64,000 nucleotides of DNA from Klebsormidium nitens (GCA_000708835.1 DF237168.1:62001-126000); one strand, 5' to 3'; counted from the stretch's first letter, positions 1 to 8,843 are shown. Numbers and translations: made by a program. Notes: a model not told the origin generated them from the letters alone.

Positions 1-146
1 TCCGAGGCGGCGCCGGGCATGATCTCGCAGATCCCCGCTGCGATCGGAGACGACGGCTCGCTCGACTTGGGCAGGGCGGCGGCGATGGCGATGAGGAGCA
101 GGAGGGTCCCCAAGCGGCCGCGGGTCACCGGGAAGCGCTGAGTCAC
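1..146 (-). CDS. Possible secreted protein, N-terminal end only (runs off the window)
   Basis: An open frame on the minus strand begins with GTG codons overlapping the stop of the packaging ATPase gene and runs off the left edge. It encodes a basic start followed by a hydrophobic stretch rich in Leu, Ile and Ala, which looks like a signal peptide, then a Ser/Pro-rich segment. No ATG lies ahead of the hydrophobic stretch, which weakens the call. The true start may be unusual or an exon may be missing. No family is recognised. Confidence 0.25.
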   Translation of the reverse strand, partial: MTQRFPVTRGRLGTLLLLIAIAAALPKSSEPSSPIAAGICEIMPGAAS

Positions 147-937
147 TCGGTCTTGCGGAGGCGCGTCTTGCCGGCTCCGGCGCCCCTCGAGGCGCTCCGG
201 TCGTAGTGCCGCTTGTGGTACTCCCAGAAGGACGGGTGCAGCATGCGGAAGGGGTGGTGCAGGTTGGCCTTGTACCAGAAGACGGTGTCGCTGTTGAGCC
301 CCGTCTTGGCGACGTTGTCCAGGACCAGGACCTCGTAGTTGGCGGTCGCCTCGCGGAAGACCTCCTTGAACTCGTTGAGGGTGTTGAAGTTGCCGAAGTA
401 GTGCTCGTAGAGCTTCCTCTGGTTCGTGTTGTTGTTGTCGGCGCACGCGAACATGAAGTCGATGTTGTTGCGGATGTCGGGGGGGATGGACATGCAGTAC
501 TGGATGGTGAGGATGACCATGATGTTGAGGTGGCGGGAGTTGTTGGCGAGGTACTTGAGGACCTTCGAGTTCATGGACTTCCTGTCGTACGCGCAGTCGT
601 CGAGGACCACGAAGCACTTGCCGTTCTGGTGCTCCCTGATCTTCTGCTGCCTCTCGATGACCTTCCAGAGGGCCTCCTCGTCGAAGTCGCTGTAGATGAA
701 GGAGTCCGGGAGGAGCTTCGAGTAGTAGGAATTGGATTCCTCCGTGCCCGACAGGACGATCCCACAGGGGAACACGTCCCGCTTGCTGTGGAGTATGTCC
801 GTGACGAGAACCGTCTTGCCGCTCCGCCTGCGGCCGCAGCAGACGATGAAGGCGTTGTCCGGGATCTGCGACATCCTGAACTTCTTCAACGTGACGACGG
901 AACCCATCTCTTCCGGACCTATCATCGGACGGCACAT
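143..937 (-). CDS. A32-like virion DNA-packaging ATPase
   Basis: This FtsK/HerA-superfamily ATPase should pump genome DNA into assembling capsids. The 264-residue product has a Walker A loop of the form GxxxSGKT at about residues 35-42 and a Walker B strand ending in LDDC near residue 110, as in poxvirus A32 and phycodnavirus homologues. A longer open frame extends upstream, but it overlaps the preceding gene. The ATG at 937 sits three bases after that gene's TAA, inside an AATAAAAATG context, and gives the usual family length. Further ATGs at 925 and 907 are possible starts. This is a core nucleocytovirus gene. Confidence 0.93.
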   Translation of the reverse strand: MCRPMIGPEEMGSVVTLKKFRMSQIPDNAFIVCCGRRRSGKTVLVTDILHSKRDVFPCGIVLSGTEESNSYYSKLLPDSFIYSDFDEEALWKVIERQQKIREHQNGKCFVVLDDCAYDRKSMNSKVLKYLANNSRHLNIMVILTIQYCMSIPPDIRNNIDFMFACADNNNTNQRKLYEHYFGNFNTLNEFKEVFREATANYEVLVLDNVAKTGLNSDTVFWYKANLHHPFRMLHPSFWEYHKRHYDRSASRGAGAGKTRLRKTE

Positions 938-939
938 TT

Positions 940-1548
940 TTATTCGGGCCCCCAGCCCACGCGCTCGATCACGTAAGGCGCTCGCCGGAGGCACGGCGCG
1001 GACGCGAAGAAGCGGCGGAAGACGTAGACGGCCAGCCCGAGGATGACGGACCTCGAGAGCACCTCCATCCAGCCCTCGCGGAAGACGAACGCCGACGGGA
1101 GGTAGTCCGCCAGCTTGCTCTGCAATGCGGGCGAGAAGAGGAGCGCGGAGATGACGGCGACCGTCAGGCCCAACCGCCGACACGCACCCTCCGCCTCCGA
1201 CGGCTTCGGCGGCGGCTCCGTCTCGCGCCACACCGGCCCCGGCTGGATCTCCTCCGGGAAGACGGGTCGGCCCAGGGGCTCCGCGTCCTCTACCGTGCGC
1301 GGCACGGGCCGCACGGGGCGTTCGGGCTGGCGGACGTCCTCCTCGAGGAGCGCGCTCAGGCGCGTGCCCCCACCGCGTGGCTCGCTCGCCTGCGCGGCAG
1401 GCCGTTCCTCGAACGCGCGGTCCCCTAAGCTATCGCGGGGGTCCATGGATTGTATGGGCTGAGCCCCGGGTGGGGGCCCGGCTGGCCTGGACAGGTCCAC
1501 GCCGAGCTGCTCCTTGACGAGCTGCTGGTAAGCGTCGCCCCCCGACAT
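940..1548 (-). CDS. Uncharacterised protein with a C-terminal membrane segment
   Basis: The 202-residue product has a Pro/Arg/Glu-rich, probably disordered N-terminal two thirds. A hydrophobic stretch follows, containing a run such as LTVAVISALLFSP, and then a second weaker hydrophobic segment and a short tail. The open frame begins at a GTG, but the first ATG at 1548 (product begins MSGGDAYQQ) is preferred. The stop is three bases from the packaging ATPase start, so both may share a transcript. No family is recognised. It is probably a virion membrane protein, by inference. Confidence 0.6.
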   Translation of the reverse strand: MSGGDAYQQLVKEQLGVDLSRPAGPPPGAQPIQSMDPRDSLGDRAFEERPAAQASEPRGGGTRLSALLEEDVRQPERPVRPVPRTVEDAEPLGRPVFPEEIQPGPVWRETEPPPKPSEAEGACRRLGLTVAVISALLFSPALQSKLADYLPSAFVFREGWMEVLSRSVILGLAVYVFRRFFASAPCLRRAPYVIERVGWGPE

Positions 1549-1604
1549 CGGATGATCCTGCACGGAGATATTTCGACGCGGCCGACGCGCTCGTGTTAAA
1601 AAGG

Positions 1605-2033
1605 ATGCCCCTCTACACGGGAGACATGAGCGGCGCTCTGAGAGCGACGACGGCGCTGGCGGCGAAAGGGCTGCCCTTCGAGGTGGCCGGGAGTGCGGGT
1701 ACCGACGTCCCCATCGCTCGGGGGATGATCCGAGCGTCGGGGATCGGGGCGGACCCTTTCGACGCGCCCCCGCTCGCCAGGCGGACGGGCGAGGCGGGCG
1801 TGGACGGGCGGGGTCGCGCGGGCGGACCGACGCGCTGGTCGCTGGACGGGATCCCGACCGTGTGCTCGTTGGAGAACCTCGTTCCCATCTCGTTCCTCTG
1901 TGCTGTGGCCCTGTTGTTGGCCTGTCGATTCAGAGGGAGGAGGAGGGAGGAGGAGGTGTCGGGACTGCTATCGCCGCCCTACGGGTCGCATCTGCCCGTC
2001 TTCGCGGACGCCGTCGACTACGTGGCTCAGTAG
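1605..2033 (+). CDS. Small protein with one C-terminal transmembrane helix
   Basis: The 142-residue product is Gly/Ala/Arg-rich. It has one clear membrane segment near residues 95-112 (LVPISFLCAVALLLAC) followed by an Arg-rich stop-transfer stretch. The start is the ATG just after a TTAAAAAGG tract, and the gene diverges from the one beginning at 1548. Its 3' end overlaps the convergent gene ending at 2027 by seven bases. No family is recognised. Codon choice resembles neighbouring genes. Confidence 0.5.
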   Translation: MPLYTGDMSGALRATTALAAKGLPFEVAGSAGTDVPIARGMIRASGIGADPFDAPPLARRTGEAGVDGRGRAGGPTRWSLDGIPTVCSLENLVPISFLCAVALLLACRFRGRRREEEVSGLLSPPYGSHLPVFADAVDYVAQ

Positions 2034-2779
2034 TAGTCCAGGAAGCTCTCGTAGCTGCCGGGACCGTAGTTGTAGTCTCCGAAAGCCGCCTTCTTGTTGC
2101 GGTTGCCGTTGTTGACTTCCGGTTCCTCCACGCCGAAGACGGCGGCGGCCCTGTCCAGCGGGTTCGCCTCGTTCATGGCCGCCGCGCCCTTCAGGACGGC
2201 CAGGCGGCCGCTGTTGGTTCCGGCGGCTTGCCCGGCTCTGGGACCGTACTTGGACTCCAACTCCAAGATCGCTCGGACGTCCGGCCCCAGGACCTTCTGG
2301 CGGACGACGACCTCGTCGGTCTTCCAGCCGTGCTTGAACTTCTCCTTCGCGAGCTTCTTCTGGATGTCGAAGCTGAGCTGGTCCATCTGCAGGTCGAGAT
2401 CCTGGACGTATTCGGCCTCGCTCCTGTTGATGGAAGCGGGCTCGTCCTCGGCGCCCGGCTTCTCGCCGTACTTGCAGATGAGGGAGTTCACGAAGTTCTT
2501 CTTCCGAAGGCAGAGGCTCTTCATCCGGCACGCGTAGTCGGCGAGCAGCTTCTTCTCCAGCTCCTCGAACGTCATGGGGGCGTACCCCCTGATGCTGTCC
2601 ACGCAGCTGTACTCGTCGTCGTAGGGAGACATCAGGGAGAGGGAGGCCGCTCTCGCGGGTGCACGGGCGCGCCTGAGCACGATCGTCGTGGAGGGCTTGC
2701 GCGCGGCCTTCCTGGCCGGCTTCCGAGCGGCCGGTCTGCGGGCTCCCGTGGTCCGTTTGATGGCGGTGCGGGCGGGCAT
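2027..2779 (-). CDS. Basic N-terminal-tail protein, function unknown
   Basis: The first 40 or so residues are an Arg/Lys/Ala/Pro-rich tail (for example KPARKAARKPSTT), resembling linker-histone or other nucleic-acid-binding tails. A mixed-charge, probably helical body with several Cys residues follows, and the C-terminus is rich in Gly, Tyr and Asn. The open frame begins at a TTG, but the ATG at 2779 is the natural start, lying downstream of an A-rich tract shared with the end of the resolvase gene. No family is recognised. DNA or RNA binding is inferred only from the tail. Confidence 0.6.
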   Translation of the reverse strand: MPARTAIKRTTGARRPAARKPARKAARKPSTTIVLRRARAPARAASLSLMSPYDDEYSCVDSIRGYAPMTFEELEKKLLADYACRMKSLCLRKKNFVNSLICKYGEKPGAEDEPASINRSEAEYVQDLDLQMDQLSFDIQKKLAKEKFKHGWKTDEVVVRQKVLGPDVRAILELESKYGPRAGQAAGTNSGRLAVLKGAAAMNEANPLDRAAAVFGVEEPEVNNGNRNKKAAFGDYNYGPGSYESFLDYY

Positions 2780-2800
2780 GGTCGTGTGTCGTACACACAA

Positions 2801-3358
2801 TCATAGATTTTTTTTCGGGCAGCCGTATGCGAAGCTCAGGGCCTGGATCACCGCGTCGGCGAGGTCGTCCTTCTTCGGCGACCTCTCGAAGGCCTCCAGG
2901 ACCCCGTCGGAGGCCGCGTCGGGCCGCGACCGGAGGAACGCGTCGCAGAGCTGGACCGCCGCCTTCTTCCGCTGCCTGTACTTCTCCGCGCCGCTCAGCC
3001 CCTGGGTCTTGGAGCGAGGCAGCTTTCGCCTCCCGTCGTAGACGATCGTCGTCTTGCCGTTGCAGATGAAGTACACCTCGAGCATGCCCTGGATGACGCG
3101 CATCAGCTTCGCTATCGGTGGTTGCTTCTCGATGAGTATCACGTCGGCTTCGACGAACGCGGCCGCGTGGATGTCGAGCTCTCGGACGAGACGCCCTCCC
3201 GTGGACGCGTCGATCATGTTGCGGCTGTGGCCCGTGCCCGCGGAGGAGGCCAGATCGATGATCCCGATGTCCAGCGCCGTCGGAGGGCCCTCGTCCGGGA
3301 CCTCCATGGAACAGTAGGCCAGGTGGCGGATGCCGACGTCCATGCTGACCACGAGCAT
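2801..3358 (-). CDS. RuvC-type Holliday junction resolvase (poxvirus A22-like)
   Basis: The 185-residue product opens with the RNase H-fold signature SMDVGIRHLAYC, in which the Asp is the first catalytic acid. A central strand DVILIEKQ supplies a Glu, and the C-terminal KKDDLADAVIQAL supplies the last acidic pair. This matches poxvirus A22 and phycodnavirus resolvases, which cut branched replication intermediates before packaging. The open frame extends far upstream on the minus strand, but the ATG at 3358 starts the domain. Two poly-T tracts flank the gene. Confidence 0.9.
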   Translation of the reverse strand: MLVVSMDVGIRHLAYCSMEVPDEGPPTALDIGIIDLASSAGTGHSRNMIDASTGGRLVRELDIHAAAFVEADVILIEKQPPIAKLMRVIQGMLEVYFICNGKTTIVYDGRRKLPRSKTQGLSGAEKYRQRKKAAVQLCDAFLRSRPDAASDGVLEAFERSPKKDDLADAVIQALSFAYGCPKKNL

Positions 3359-3421
3359 ACCGTTTTTTTTTGACGAGACATAAGAAAGTCGCCGCACCCG
3401 AGCGCGGTCAGGATCCGGGAG

Positions 3422-4483
3422 ATGGCGTTTCAGAGAGCCTCCGCGTCGCAGACCTCCACACTGGAGAAGATGCACAGGGAGCGCATCGATGCATTCGAAG
3501 CGGGTAGGCGGGACGGACGGGTCTCCGAGGAAGAGGCCGACTACCTGCTCCGGGTGGCGCCCATGCTGGTGGAGTACGAGGAGGAACGGGCGCGGATGCG
3601 GACCGCGAAGCACGCCAAGGCGGGCGCATCGGGCATCGCGAAGAGGCGCCAGGGGGGGATCCTGAGCTTCCTGGAGGGCTCTTCGGAGGCGGACGGGGAG
3701 GGCATCGGGACGATCAACCTGCGATACATGGCGGAGGTGCTGCCGCCCCACACCAGGGAGCACAACGAGGCCGTCAGGACGCTCCGGGAGATCTCCCGGA
3801 AGAGGGAGCGAATCGGGCAGGGAGTCGTCTGCGAGGCGTGCCAGGTGCCCTGCCTGATCGTTCCCGACGAGGGCAGCATCGTGTGCCCGGAGTGCGGGAC
3901 GTCTCAGGACGACCTGGAGTGCGGGAGGAGCGGCCTGACGTACGAGCAGGAGGTGAACCGGAACATCGTCCCTTCGTTCTCGTACAAGCGGGCGGTCCAC
4001 CTGCTGGAGTGGCTCGCGCGGATCCTCGGCAAGGAGTCCACGGTCATCCCCGACGACGTGATCGCCAAGGTCAGGGCGGAGTTCAAGAAGTGCCGCATCA
4101 CGAGCACGCACGAGATCACGCCCGACCGCGTCCGCAGCTTCCTCAAAAAGCTGGATCTCTCGCAGTACTACGAGCATTCGGTGTCCATCTGCCGCATCCT
4201 GGGGGTGGAGCCCCCCAGGGTGCCGCCGGAGGTGGAGGAGAAGATCGTGATCATGTTCGCGGCGGCGCAGGAGCCGTTCAAGAGGCACGCGCCCCCGGAC
4301 CGCTCCAACTTCCTCTCGTACGCATACACCCTGTACAAGTTTTTCGAGCTGTTGGGGCAGGACCACATACTGCCGTACCTCAAGCTGCTCAAGAGCCGAC
4401 AGAAGATGAGGGTCCACGACGAGGTGTGGAAGAAGATATGCGCGGACCTGCAGTGGCAGTTCATCCCCACGGAGACCAATTGA
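3422..4483 (+). CDS. VLTF3-like late transcription factor
   Basis: The 353-residue protein has a zinc ribbon near residues 138-160 (CEACQVPC then CPECG) followed by a long helical region, the arrangement of poxvirus late transcription factor 3 (A2-like). The family directs late gene expression and is a phylogenetic marker of nucleocytoviruses. The ATG at 3422 is close to the divergent resolvase promoter region. The length is normal and the frame is intact. The next gene starts 33 bases downstream on the same strand. Confidence 0.92.
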   Translation: MAFQRASASQTSTLEKMHRERIDAFEAGRRDGRVSEEEADYLLRVAPMLVEYEEERARMRTAKHAKAGASGIAKRRQGGILSFLEGSSEADGEGIGTINLRYMAEVLPPHTREHNEAVRTLREISRKRERIGQGVVCEACQVPCLIVPDEGSIVCPECGTSQDDLECGRSGLTYEQEVNRNIVPSFSYKRAVHLLEWLARILGKESTVIPDDVIAKVRAEFKKCRITSTHEITPDRVRSFLKKLDLSQYYEHSVSICRILGVEPPRVPPEVEEKIVIMFAAAQEPFKRHAPPDRSNFLSYAYTLYKFFELLGQDHILPYLKLLKSRQKMRVHDEVWKKICADLQWQFIPTETN

Positions 4484-4516
4484 AAATTTGCTCGACGTAT
4501 CTGAAGGAAGACGGAC

Positions 4517-5458
4517 ATGCTGTTCGTGCTCATCGTACTCGTGGCCGTGCTCTGCGCGGTGTCCTTATACGCTCTCGATGTCATCCCCGCATACACGGCC
4601 TTCGTCGGACGCTCGTTCGGCCTCGACGCGCCCCCCGCCGCGGTCCCGCCGGTCGTGGCACCGGCGGCGACCCCCGCCCCTCCCAAACCAGCGAGTGCGG
4701 GCTCGACTTACGTCGCTCCGAATGCATCATGTGGCGCCGCGATAGACTGCGACGCGGCGTCCAAGCTCGCGCTCGCTCATTACTCGGCCTCCCCCGGCGC
4801 GCAGCCGGGCGCCCAGATCACCCGGGTCGCGAGCGCCGCGGATCACAATGCGTGCAACTATGCCTTCACCATACCGGGCACCATGAAGACGGTGCACGTC
4901 GACGTCCTGGGGCGTTCGAAGGACATCGCGATCCCGTTTCCGCCGGACGAGCGCCGCTTCGTCTTCGCCAGGGACCCCGTCACGTGCGCACCGACCTCGG
5001 TCGACGGCATGGGGGAGGCGGGGTCCGGCTTCATGGTGGAGAACGCCGTCGCCGGCACGCTCAGCCTCGGGGGGATGTGCGCGGTGCCGCAGGGCGGGAG
5101 GACGTCCGACGGGGTCCCTGTGGAGCTCCAGCAGTGCGACGCCTACGCGCCGGCTCAGCTCTGGGCGTTCGACCCCACGACCGGGCAGATAAAGCCACAG
5201 GGGGACAGGTCGTACTGTCTGGACGTGGTGGGGGTGAGCAAGGAGAACGGGGCGAAGGTCCAGCTATGGGGGTGCAACGAGATGCCCGGCCAGAAGTGGA
5301 GCTACGACGAGCTGAAGGGAGAGGTGCGGAGCGGGATCAGACCCGGCTTCTGCCTGGAAGCGCCGGGGGGGAATGGTGCGGTGGGGACGCGGCTCGGGAT
5401 GTGGGACTGCAACGGCTTCGCCGGCGCACAGCGCTTCGCGACGACCCTCTTCCGGTGA
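4517..5458 (+). CDS. Membrane-anchored protein with a ricin-B-type lectin domain
   Basis: A hydrophobic N-terminal segment (MLFVLIVLVAVLCAVSLYAL) acts as a signal anchor, followed by an Ala/Pro-rich linker. The C-terminal ~130 residues carry beta-trefoil repeats of the QxW type (ELQQCDAYAPAQLWAF, VQLWGCNEMPGQKW, LGMWDCNG), characteristic of ricin-B carbohydrate-binding domains. No catalytic toxin domain is present, so this is a lectin and not a toxin. A role in attachment to host glycans or the virion surface is inferred. It ends six bases from the convergent pseudokinase gene. Confidence 0.8.
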   Translation: MLFVLIVLVAVLCAVSLYALDVIPAYTAFVGRSFGLDAPPAAVPPVVAPAATPAPPKPASAGSTYVAPNASCGAAIDCDAASKLALAHYSASPGAQPGAQITRVASAADHNACNYAFTIPGTMKTVHVDVLGRSKDIAIPFPPDERRFVFARDPVTCAPTSVDGMGEAGSGFMVENAVAGTLSLGGMCAVPQGGRTSDGVPVELQQCDAYAPAQLWAFDPTTGQIKPQGDRSYCLDVVGVSKENGAKVQLWGCNEMPGQKWSYDELKGEVRSGIRPGFCLEAPGGNGAVGTRLGMWDCNGFAGAQRFATTLFR

Positions 5459-5463
5459 GCGCC

Positions 5464-6723
5464 TCACTCCGCCACCGTGACGAGCTCCATGGACCCGCTG
5501 ACGGAGCGGTCTTCCGTGGATAACGAACGGCCCAGTCCGCGCCTGAGGTCTTCCGACCGCCCGAGGAACGCCGTCCGCAGGGCCTCCCTCACCTGGACGA
5601 TCGTGAAAGGCTTGATGACGTACGCGTCCATTCCCGCTTCTCTGTAACGGCTCTTGAGCTCGTCGGTTGCGTGCGCCGTGACGCCGATGATGTAGATGTC
5701 CACGAACCCCAGCTGGCGGATCAACCGCGTGGTCTCGAAACCGTTCACGGGCATGACTATGTCCGTGAGGAGGACGTCGAAGGGGCGGGTGCCGAGCAGC
5801 TGGACGGCCCGCGCGCAGTCCTCCGCGTCCGTGGACTCCAGCCCCTCGTTCGAGAGGATCCTGCAGCAGACCTTTCGGTTGACCGCGTCGTCGTCCAGCA
5901 CCAGGAAGTGCAGGCCGTGCATCTCGGGGTCGATCGTGAAGGCCCGCTCCTCCATGAGGGCGTACGCGGTCGGTCGTTCGACGGGGGGCACGAACACCAT
6001 GCGCAGGACCTCCCGGAGCGAGCGCGGTTCCGCCCGTTCGAGGACGTCCGGGGGCTCGTACCTCGCGAGCTTTTCGAAGAGCTGCGAGTAATTCGTGCAC
6101 TCTCCGTACGGCCGGCAGCCGGTCACGCCTTCCAGCAGGATCATGGCCCAGCCGTAGACGTCCATGCTCTGACCCTTGTGACCCATGAGCAGCTCCGGCG
6201 CGGCGAGCTTCGCCTCCTCGATGGGCATCCTGCTCGAGCTCTCGGACACCAGGGAGGACACGCTGAGGATGTCGAGCTTCACCGCACCCAACTCGGCGTG
6301 CACGAGCACGTTCTTCGCCTTGACGGTCAGGGCCAGAGAAGACACGTCCAGGCTGTGCAGGTAGGCGATGGCCATCAGCAGGTCCCGCCCCCACTTCCTG
6401 AACACCCGCGGCTCCACCGCATCCCGCCCGGACAGGTAGCTGCGGATGTTACCTGCCGCGAACAGCTCCGTCACGAGGTGGATCTCGCCCTGCTGCCTGT
6501 CGGCCTGCCAGTCGAATATCTTGACGATGTACTGGTGATCCACCCTGCGGATCACCTCGATGGCCCTGATGATCCGGTCCATCTCCTGCTCCGCTCCCGC
6601 GAGGTTGATGACGCAATACGCCACGCGCATGCCCCTCGCGCGATCGAAGGCCTCGTACGCGAGCTTCCAGCGGCTGCTGCCCACGATGTTGTCCGTGCTC
6701 ACGAATCGGGCGTTCCAGCTCAT
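5464..6723 (-). CDS. WNK-like pseudokinase fused to a response-regulator receiver domain
   Basis: Residues ~12-262 have a protein-kinase fold most like the WNK group: helix C, hinge HLVTELFAAGN, APE-like AAPE at 174-177, and DVYGWAM at 188-194. The catalytic residues are missing. The strand-3 Lys position is Cys37, the HRD Asp is Thr133 and the DFG Asp is Ile152. Residues ~271-388 form a CheY-like receiver with an intact acidic pocket (Asp277-279), phospho-acceptor Asp321, Thr349 and Lys371. It probably acts as a phospho-switchable scaffold. The start at 6723 is the only good ATG. A kinase-receiver fusion is unusual for a virus. Confidence 0.85.
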   Translation of the reverse strand: MSWNARFVSTDNIVGSSRWKLAYEAFDRARGMRVAYCVINLAGAEQEMDRIIRAIEVIRRVDHQYIVKIFDWQADRQQGEIHLVTELFAAGNIRSYLSGRDAVEPRVFRKWGRDLLMAIAYLHSLDVSSLALTVKAKNVLVHAELGAVKLDILSVSSLVSESSSRMPIEEAKLAAPELLMGHKGQSMDVYGWAMILLEGVTGCRPYGECTNYSQLFEKLARYEPPDVLERAEPRSLREVLRMVFVPPVERPTAYALMEERAFTIDPEMHGLHFLVLDDDAVNRKVCCRILSNEGLESTDAEDCARAVQLLGTRPFDVLLTDIVMPVNGFETTRLIRQLGFVDIYIIGVTAHATDELKSRYREAGMDAYVIKPFTIVQVREALRTAFLGRSEDLRRGLGRSLSTEDRSVSGSMELVTVAE

Positions 6724-6811
6724 GGTGCCCCGTGACAGGGGCCGCAGATTTTTATCGCTAGGCGCTGCGGCGATCCCCGCGATTATTTAATTCGGTCCTT
6801 ACCCTACGGTG

Positions 6812-7756
6812 ATGAATCGGGGAAGGCTTCTCCCGGCGTTGTTGCTGCTCGCGTGCCTCTCGATCCGTGCGCGAGCGGCCGGCGCGGACGGCGCGGAGTG
6901 GAAGAGCGACGCACACTGCACGTTCTACACGGGCACCACGGACGTCAGCGGAGGGTACGCGGGCAACTGCGGGTACGGGGACCTGTCGAGGCCGCTCGGA
7001 GACGCCCCGCCGTACGGACCGCTCTTCTTCGCCGGAAGCCCCCTACTCTACGGAGGGGGCGCCGGGTGCGGGAGCTGCTACGAGGTGCGGTGCGCGAACC
7101 ACGACGCCTGCAACGGACGGTCCGTCGTGGTGACCATGACCGACTTCTGCCCGACCGAAGGGAACCTGCCGTGGTGCGCGCCCGACCGGATCCACTTCGA
7201 CCTCTCCGGTTACGCCATGGCCCAGATCGTGAAGGACGTCGCCGTCGGGACGACCCCGCTCGAGTACAGGCGGGTGGACTGCCCACGAGAGGGGCCCGCG
7301 GTGGTCGGCGTCGTGGGCAATCCCTACTGGATGGAGATCTCGGTGAGGAACCTGGCGAGGTCGGGAGCGTACGATGCCATGCGCGTCAGGGATGCCGGCG
7401 GCGCTTGGAAGGACATCAAGAGGGATTGGGGCGCGAACTTCGTCGTGAACGAACAGCTGCGGGGAAACATCAGCGTGGAGATCTCAGACCCGGCGACCGG
7501 GGACCGCGTCACCCTGACCGACTGCATACCTGAGGGATGGACGACGGGCGCGGCCTACGCGTGCAGAGACAATTACGGATCGACCCCACCGGACCCGGCC
7601 CCCGTATCGTCTCCAGCCCGGGAGAAGGCGGTCGTACCCGCAGCGGCCCCACCGGACGCGCCTCTCGTGAAGCCCGAGAGCCAGGAGGAGCCTATGGTCG
7701 CCGCGGGGCCGTACGCTTACGACTGCACCTGCGAGCTGAAGCCCGCGTCCCGTTAA
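6812..7756 (+). CDS. Secreted expansin-like cell-wall-loosening protein
   Basis: After a signal peptide (residues ~1-23) comes a double-psi beta-barrel domain with the Cys pattern of plant expansins (FYTGTTDVSGGYAGNCGYG, CGSCYEVRC, TDFCP). It includes the HFD motif in IHFDLSGYAM and the YRRVDC strand. A second beta-sandwich follows, with WKDIKRDWGANF and PEGWTTG as in the expansin C-terminal binding domain. A Pro-rich tail of ~60 residues ends the protein. Expansins loosen polysaccharide walls without hydrolysis. In a virus this suggests entry through, or exit from, a walled host. The first in-frame ATG is at 6812. Confidence 0.88.
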   Translation: MNRGRLLPALLLLACLSIRARAAGADGAEWKSDAHCTFYTGTTDVSGGYAGNCGYGDLSRPLGDAPPYGPLFFAGSPLLYGGGAGCGSCYEVRCANHDACNGRSVVVTMTDFCPTEGNLPWCAPDRIHFDLSGYAMAQIVKDVAVGTTPLEYRRVDCPREGPAVVGVVGNPYWMEISVRNLARSGAYDAMRVRDAGGAWKDIKRDWGANFVVNEQLRGNISVEISDPATGDRVTLTDCIPEGWTTGAAYACRDNYGSTPPDPAPVSSPAREKAVVPAAAPPDAPLVKPESQEEPMVAAGPYAYDCTCELKPASR

Positions 7757-8787
7757 TAGTGGACGCTGAGATCGGCTCCTCGCCTGGACCCTCGCTCGAG
7801 GCGCTCGAGAGAAGCACGGGAGGCTCGGCCCGCTCCGTACACCTCGACCCGGTTCCTGGACGTCAGCGGGTTCTCCCTCAGGAAGGAGTTGGCGGACGCG
7901 CCCCACTTCCTCACGTGCACTTCCTTGTCGGGGAAGCGTCGCCTCAGGTCATCGGCGGCGGCGCTCGTGCCGGCCCGACCCAGGACCACTATCCTCCCCG
8001 GGTCGTCGGATGACCAGTAGGGCCTCCTCCGCCTGCGCGATCGGGCGTACCACGGGTCGAACCGCGAGACCAGATCGTCGTCGTCGTCGCAGCATCCGTA
8101 CTCGTCGCACGAGCAGTACGGCGACGACCGGCCGTCGCAGCCGCCAGACCTGCACATATAGAACGGCTTCCTCGCCACCGTCACGGATTTTCCCTCCGAG
8201 TTCTTACCGTCCTTCGAGGAGTCGGGCTTGGAACCCTCCTTCGACCCCTCTTCGCACCCGAGCTCACCGATCCTCTGCTTGTCGTAGTTCACCTGGGCCT
8301 TCGCCATGTTGGTCTGGAGGTCTGTGTCGGTGCGCTCGAACGGCAAGCGACCCTTACGGAACTTCCACGCGCCACTCCCTTCCTTTCCGTCGAACTCGGT
8401 GGTCGGCCTCAGAATCTCGTGCAGTATGGTGTCGACCAGTTCGAACTCGAGCTGCCAGTCCTGCGCCTCGCACAGAGCCCTGGCGACGGACGCGAATCGG
8501 ATGTACGACAGCCTGATGAGGTTCGTCTGTGCGGGCGTCTTCGGTGGGTAGAACCTGAGCGGCTTCACCGCCAGTATCAGTCCTGCCACCTCGTTGGAGT
8601 CCGAGTCGACGAGACGCCGCATGCGCCACTTCAGCTTCAGACATCCGTCGGTGAGAAAATGTACGAAGGTCCCTTCGGAGTCCCGGCCCGCGGCGCCGAT
8701 CTCCTTCCGGAAGCTCTCCGCGGCCTCGTCGTTCTTCTTCTTGGCGGCGTCGGGACTCCCGAACACGTAGCCTAACAGACCGCTCAT
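7753..8787 (-). CDS. Uncharacterised protein with Cys cluster and basic tail
   Basis: The 344-residue product starts at the ATG at 8787; the TTG-initiated extension is ignored. The N-terminal ~190 residues look globular and mixed alpha/beta. A Lys/Ser/Glu-rich linker leads to a Cys-rich stretch (CRSGGCDGRSSPYCSC) and an Asp run, then an Arg-rich C-terminal half. The end overlaps the expansin stop by four bases. No family is recognised. The Cys cluster might bind zinc, by inference only. Confidence 0.6.
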   Translation of the reverse strand: MSGLLGYVFGSPDAAKKKNDEAAESFRKEIGAAGRDSEGTFVHFLTDGCLKLKWRMRRLVDSDSNEVAGLILAVKPLRFYPPKTPAQTNLIRLSYIRFASVARALCEAQDWQLEFELVDTILHEILRPTTEFDGKEGSGAWKFRKGRLPFERTDTDLQTNMAKAQVNYDKQRIGELGCEEGSKEGSKPDSSKDGKNSEGKSVTVARKPFYMCRSGGCDGRSSPYCSCDEYGCCDDDDDLVSRFDPWYARSRRRRRPYWSSDDPGRIVVLGRAGTSAAADDLRRRFPDKEVHVRKWGASANSFLRENPLTSRNRVEVYGAGRASRASLERLERGSRRGADLSVHY

Positions 8788-8843
8788 CTTGTCGTACAAG
8801 AGGCCATGAAAAAAAACGCCGCGTTCGCCGGCACATATTCTCT

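Noticed and set aside
206..976. Long plus-strand open frame opposite the packaging ATPase
   Set aside because: Codons are high-GC shadow sequence (Val/Asp/Glu/Gly strings) of the A32-like gene, which has clear Walker motifs on the other strand.
143..1231. Packaging ATPase extended to an upstream start
   Set aside because: The extension overlaps the neighbouring gene ending at 940 and reads Gly/Arg/Pro-rich. The ATG at 937 gives the family length.
4517..5458. Ricin-like toxin
   Set aside because: Only the B-type lectin repeats are present; there is no ribosome-inactivating catalytic domain.
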